Assembly: GCA_964423465.1 (NCBI GenBank)
Contig: CAYRFK010000012.1
Span: forward strand, 1-43,439
From: VGWF01 sp964423465
Lineage (GTDB): Bacteria; Verrucomicrobiota; Kiritimatiellia; PWTM01
DNA length: 43,439 bases
Direction of reading: 5' to 3'
Shown: positions 42,201-43,439 of the stretch, piece by piece
Position numbering within the stretch: position 1 is the first letter of the stretch
Layout of the letters: each line of letters opens with the position of its first letter
Made by a program: the position numbers and the translations under genes
Notes under the pieces: generated by a model
What the model saw: only the letters and a program-made list of their open reading frames with translations
Told to the model about the DNA's origin: nothing
Database searches by the model: none

Positions 42201-42839
42201 CCGTGCCGGATCGCGCCGGGACTCGCGGGCGATGTGAAGGCGGACGTTCCGATGAAGCCGCTCGGAAACGGGCGCTACGAGCTGACGCTGCCGTGCGGCG
42301 CGGAGGCGCTGCTCCACGCCGGCGACACCCCGCCGCGGCCGGCGGTGGCGGCGCTGCCGATCGCCGCCGCGGACGCGAATCCGCACGGGCTGCGGAAGCC
42401 GCGGGCCGACCGGTCCGCCCTCTCGTCCGGCAAGCCGGCGAAGGCCTCCAGCGAATGGGGCCGCGGCTACTCGGCGGCGGAGGCGTTCGACGGCGACGAG
42501 GCGACCCGCTGGGGCGCGGCACCGGGCTCGCGCAGCGGATGGATCGAGGTCGATCTCGGCGCGGAGAAGGAGATCGGCCGCGCAGCCGTCATGGAAATCG
42601 GGTTCCCGCGGACGGAGGCGTTCGCGATCGAGGCGCGGACCGTCGACGCGTGGAAGCCGCTCGTCACCGGCACCACGATCGCCGGCCGCCGCACGTTCGA
42701 CTTCGCGCCCGTGAAGGCGCGGCTGTTCCGGCTGAGCATCACCGCCGCGAGCGAGGTGCCGACGATCGAGGAGTTCCAGCTGCTGCCGCCCGTCACGCCA
42801 GCCGCCGGCACGCCCAACCCACCGGGGAAGAAGCCATGA
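39216..42839 (+). CDS. GH29 alpha-L-fucosidase fused to GH95-like domain and CBM32
   Basis: A 1207-residue exported enzyme. The start at 39216 (MKRMRMWVLAATVAG) is preferred over the GTG at 39210 because GGAGGAAGG lies 7 bp upstream. Residues about 22-340 are GH29: WGMFVCWSFS, LTKHHDGFCLWDT and the nucleophile Asp189 in IEYIWFDH. Residues about 350-1045 resemble GH95: LGNGLMGAMIF, NLNIQTLYLPVYAANQ (Asn635, Asn637), HSPEYGE (Glu770, likely acid) and YIEGSPVIE (Glu922), where GH95 usually has QIDGNFG with Asp. DMLLQSHGDLIRVFPAVP is a clear GH95 mark. Residues about 1070-1190 are an F5/8 type C domain (CBM32). Two unrelated fucosidase families in one chain is rare. It overlaps the next GH29 gene as ATGA. 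Confidence 0.88.
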   Translation: MKRMRMWVLAATVAGAAGAAAAEPVDMAKRTAELQSLRWGMFVCWSFSTFSGTEWTPGVTNLDFFRATEVDTDQWARTAKEAGMGYILFLTKHHDGFCLWDTATTDRKVTNAPLGKDVLAALKKSCDKHGIKLALYFSEGEWRHPGGLDHPETTGEKKRNQGGQNAELKKAQLRELLTQYGPIEYIWFDHAVGDGGLNHDETTAFCKALQPGCFIGYNHGPPSGDIRLGEMGRPGPLTDETAAGFNAGHMKGYKGYRLAEFTYPILPPHKGGAMWFYSLPEHDGLVHPPEKLYRDYLGAVKYGNVFALDAGPDYRGRLRDIDVATLRKVGDMIRAGAPLPDSASLLVDDKVDWTAFLARHDLVFDTLPTQFDFGAFLGNGLMGAMIFREGNNRLRFEIGRSDVTEHRRDNNRLPVGGLVLETAGAIRDGTMRLDLRNAEVRGTVATEKGSLKFRALVHTDTMALLIDLEPAGGETNAAFAWIPGHGQDRRNQQKFKDPPNPPAVTETIDGLPVCIQPRHAGGEFATAWTEFAIPSGRRVVLSVADSFPGATARREAVTTVRATAAADFDGLLASHRTWWHALYPRSFVSVPDPKLEGFYWAQIYKLASASRPDRVPVDLLGPWFRDTGWPRIWWNLNIQTLYLPVYAANQPALGESLVRFLDAKRGNFVRNAKDIYGFDDCATVPHTTCYEGLRGDGSCAPDKYVNPGDFTWALHNVWLHYRHTMDHALVTNHAKHAFYPLLRGSVNLYLRLLKEGDDGRLHLPVMHSPEYGEAADNNYNLALLRWALGTLIDLNDRYGFNDPLRPKWRETLDRLVASPVDATGLRIGADVAFEKSHRHWSHMLAVHPLHIADLDDPATRELYERSIRHWLTVDGSRGVYGWSRAAAASLYAALGDGSNAIEQIHGHMSDARFVRPNTMYIEGSPVIECSIVLARSLQDMLLQSHGDLIRVFPAVPAAWTNAVFHNLSAEGGFLVSAARTDGRTAWVRVRSLAGEPCRIAPGLAGDVKADVPMKPLGNGRYELTLPCGAEALLHAGDTPPRPAVAALPIAAADANPHGLRKPRADRSALSSGKPAKASSEWGRGYSAAEAFDGDEATRWGAAPGSRSGWIEVDLGAEKEIGRAAVMEIGFPRTEAFAIEARTVDAWKPLVTGTTIAGRRTFDFAPVKARLFRLSITAASEVPTIEEFQLLPPVTPAAGTPNPPGKKP

Positions 42840-43439
42840 CCCATCGCCTGACGGCCGTCTGTTTCGTTGCGGCGATCGCTGCGTCCGCCACGGACGTTCC
42901 CATCGCCGACGGTCCGTTCCGGCCGGCGGACGAATCGCTCGCGCGCTACCGGTGTCCGGACTGGTTCCGCGACGCCAAGCTCGGCATCTGGGCGGTCTGG
43001 GGGCCGGAGTCCGTGCCGATGCAGGGCGACTGGTACGCGCGCCGGCTCTACCTCAACGACGAGGTGAACAAGGAGGGGAAGGCCGTCGGCCAGTCGCGCC
43101 ACAACAAGTACCACCTCGAGCACTACGGCCATCCGTCGACGAACGGCTTCAAGGACATCATCCCGCTGTGGAAGGCCGAGCACTGGGATCCGGACAGGCT
43201 GATGGCGCTCTATCGGAAGGCCGGCGCGCGGTATTTCTGCATGATCGCCGTGCACCACGACAACTTCGACTGCTGGGATTCGAAGCATAATCGGTGGAAC
43301 GCGGTGGACATGGGGCCCCGGCGCGACATCGCCGGCGAGTGGCAGCGCGCGGCGGCGAAGGAGGGGCTGCGATTCGGCATGACCGAGCACCTCGCGGCGA
43401 GCTGGTGGTTCTACGGCGCGTCCAAGGGCGCCGACAAGA
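42836..43439 (+). CDS. Alpha-L-fucosidase, GH29 (3' end missing)
   Basis: The ATG at 42836 overlaps the preceding stop (ATGA), and the frame is open to the window end, giving 201 residues. A signal peptide (1-18) precedes the typical GH29 start: WFRDAKLGIWAVWGPESVP, then a WKAEHWDPDRLMALYRKAGARYF segment and AVHHDNFDCWDS. The catalytic nucleophile region is beyond the window. Its translation is probably coupled to the fusion fucosidase just upstream, so both act on fucosylated glycans under the same AraC-type control (inference). Confidence 0.9.
   Translation, partial: MTHRLTAVCFVAAIAASATDVPIADGPFRPADESLARYRCPDWFRDAKLGIWAVWGPESVPMQGDWYARRLYLNDEVNKEGKAVGQSRHNKYHLEHYGHPSTNGFKDIIPLWKAEHWDPDRLMALYRKAGARYFCMIAVHHDNFDCWDSKHNRWNAVDMGPRRDIAGEWQRAAAKEGLRFGMTEHLAASWWFYGASKGADK

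Noticed and set aside
1..43439. tRNA, rRNA or CRISPR loci
   Set aside because: No cloverleaf-type sequence, rRNA-like segment or regularly spaced repeat was recognised by reading; a dedicated search could still find a small RNA.

Overview
The window is GC-rich and gene-dense. It carries many secreted polysaccharide-degrading enzymes: a formylglycine sulfatase, GH29 and GH95-like fucosidases, a GH2 enzyme, lyase-like beta-propeller and RIFT-barrel proteins, and a sialate O-acetylesterase. It also carries large surface proteins and dispersed intergenic palindromes. This mix suggests a polysaccharide-degrading member of the Planctomycetota-Verrucomicrobiota-Kiritimatiellota group, most likely Kiritimatiellota. 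That is inference from gene content; no rRNA or other phylogenetic marker is present. A run of ten Ns at 19181-19190 shows it comes from a scaffolded draft or metagenome assembly.

Region 1 (1-10579, all + strand) is the most unusual part. A tandem-domain substrate-binding protein (5' end cut off), a permease and an ATPase form a TrpXYZ-like ABC transporter. Interleaved with them are five STAS-domain proteins: two short single-domain ones, one fused to a GPP34 (GOLPH3-like) domain, one fused to an unrecognised domain, and one fused to that same domain plus an aminoglycoside-phosphotransferase-like kinase. A metallo-beta-lactamase-fold protein with what looks like a decayed histidine-kinase ATPase tail completes the set. 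Most junctions overlap or are under 20 bp. I read this as one signalling-and-transport operon of partner-switching type, and I do not know a named system with this content.

Region 2 (10663-27483) holds a secreted BNR_4 propeller that matches PL25 ulvan lyase catalytic spacing, a CDF-family membrane protein that has lost its metal-binding residues, a VPS10/sortilin-like propeller protein, a large PcRGLX/PL26-like protein, a sulfatase, a GH2 enzyme whose reading frame is interrupted in-frame by a palindromic repeat, a YadA-head-like secreted protein and a HEAT-repeat lipoprotein.

Region 3 (27509-36112, - strand) holds a 1777-residue surface protein (beta-helix, Calx-beta, DUF11, DUF2341/LamG, four CARDB repeats) in which a 332-residue DUF2341-LamG block sits circularly permuted inside a DUF11 domain. 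A propeller protein and a sialate O-acetylesterase follow as a tight gene pair.

Region 4 (36382-43439) has a CarH/LitR-like B12-binding MerR regulator, an unrecognised secreted coiled-coil protein and an AraC-family regulator. The AraC gene is divergent from a GH29-GH95-like-CBM32 fusion, which overlaps the start of another GH29 gene cut by the window end. The AraC regulator probably controls the fucosidase genes. Together regions 2-4 point to use of sulfated, fucose-, rhamnose- or uronate-rich polysaccharides.
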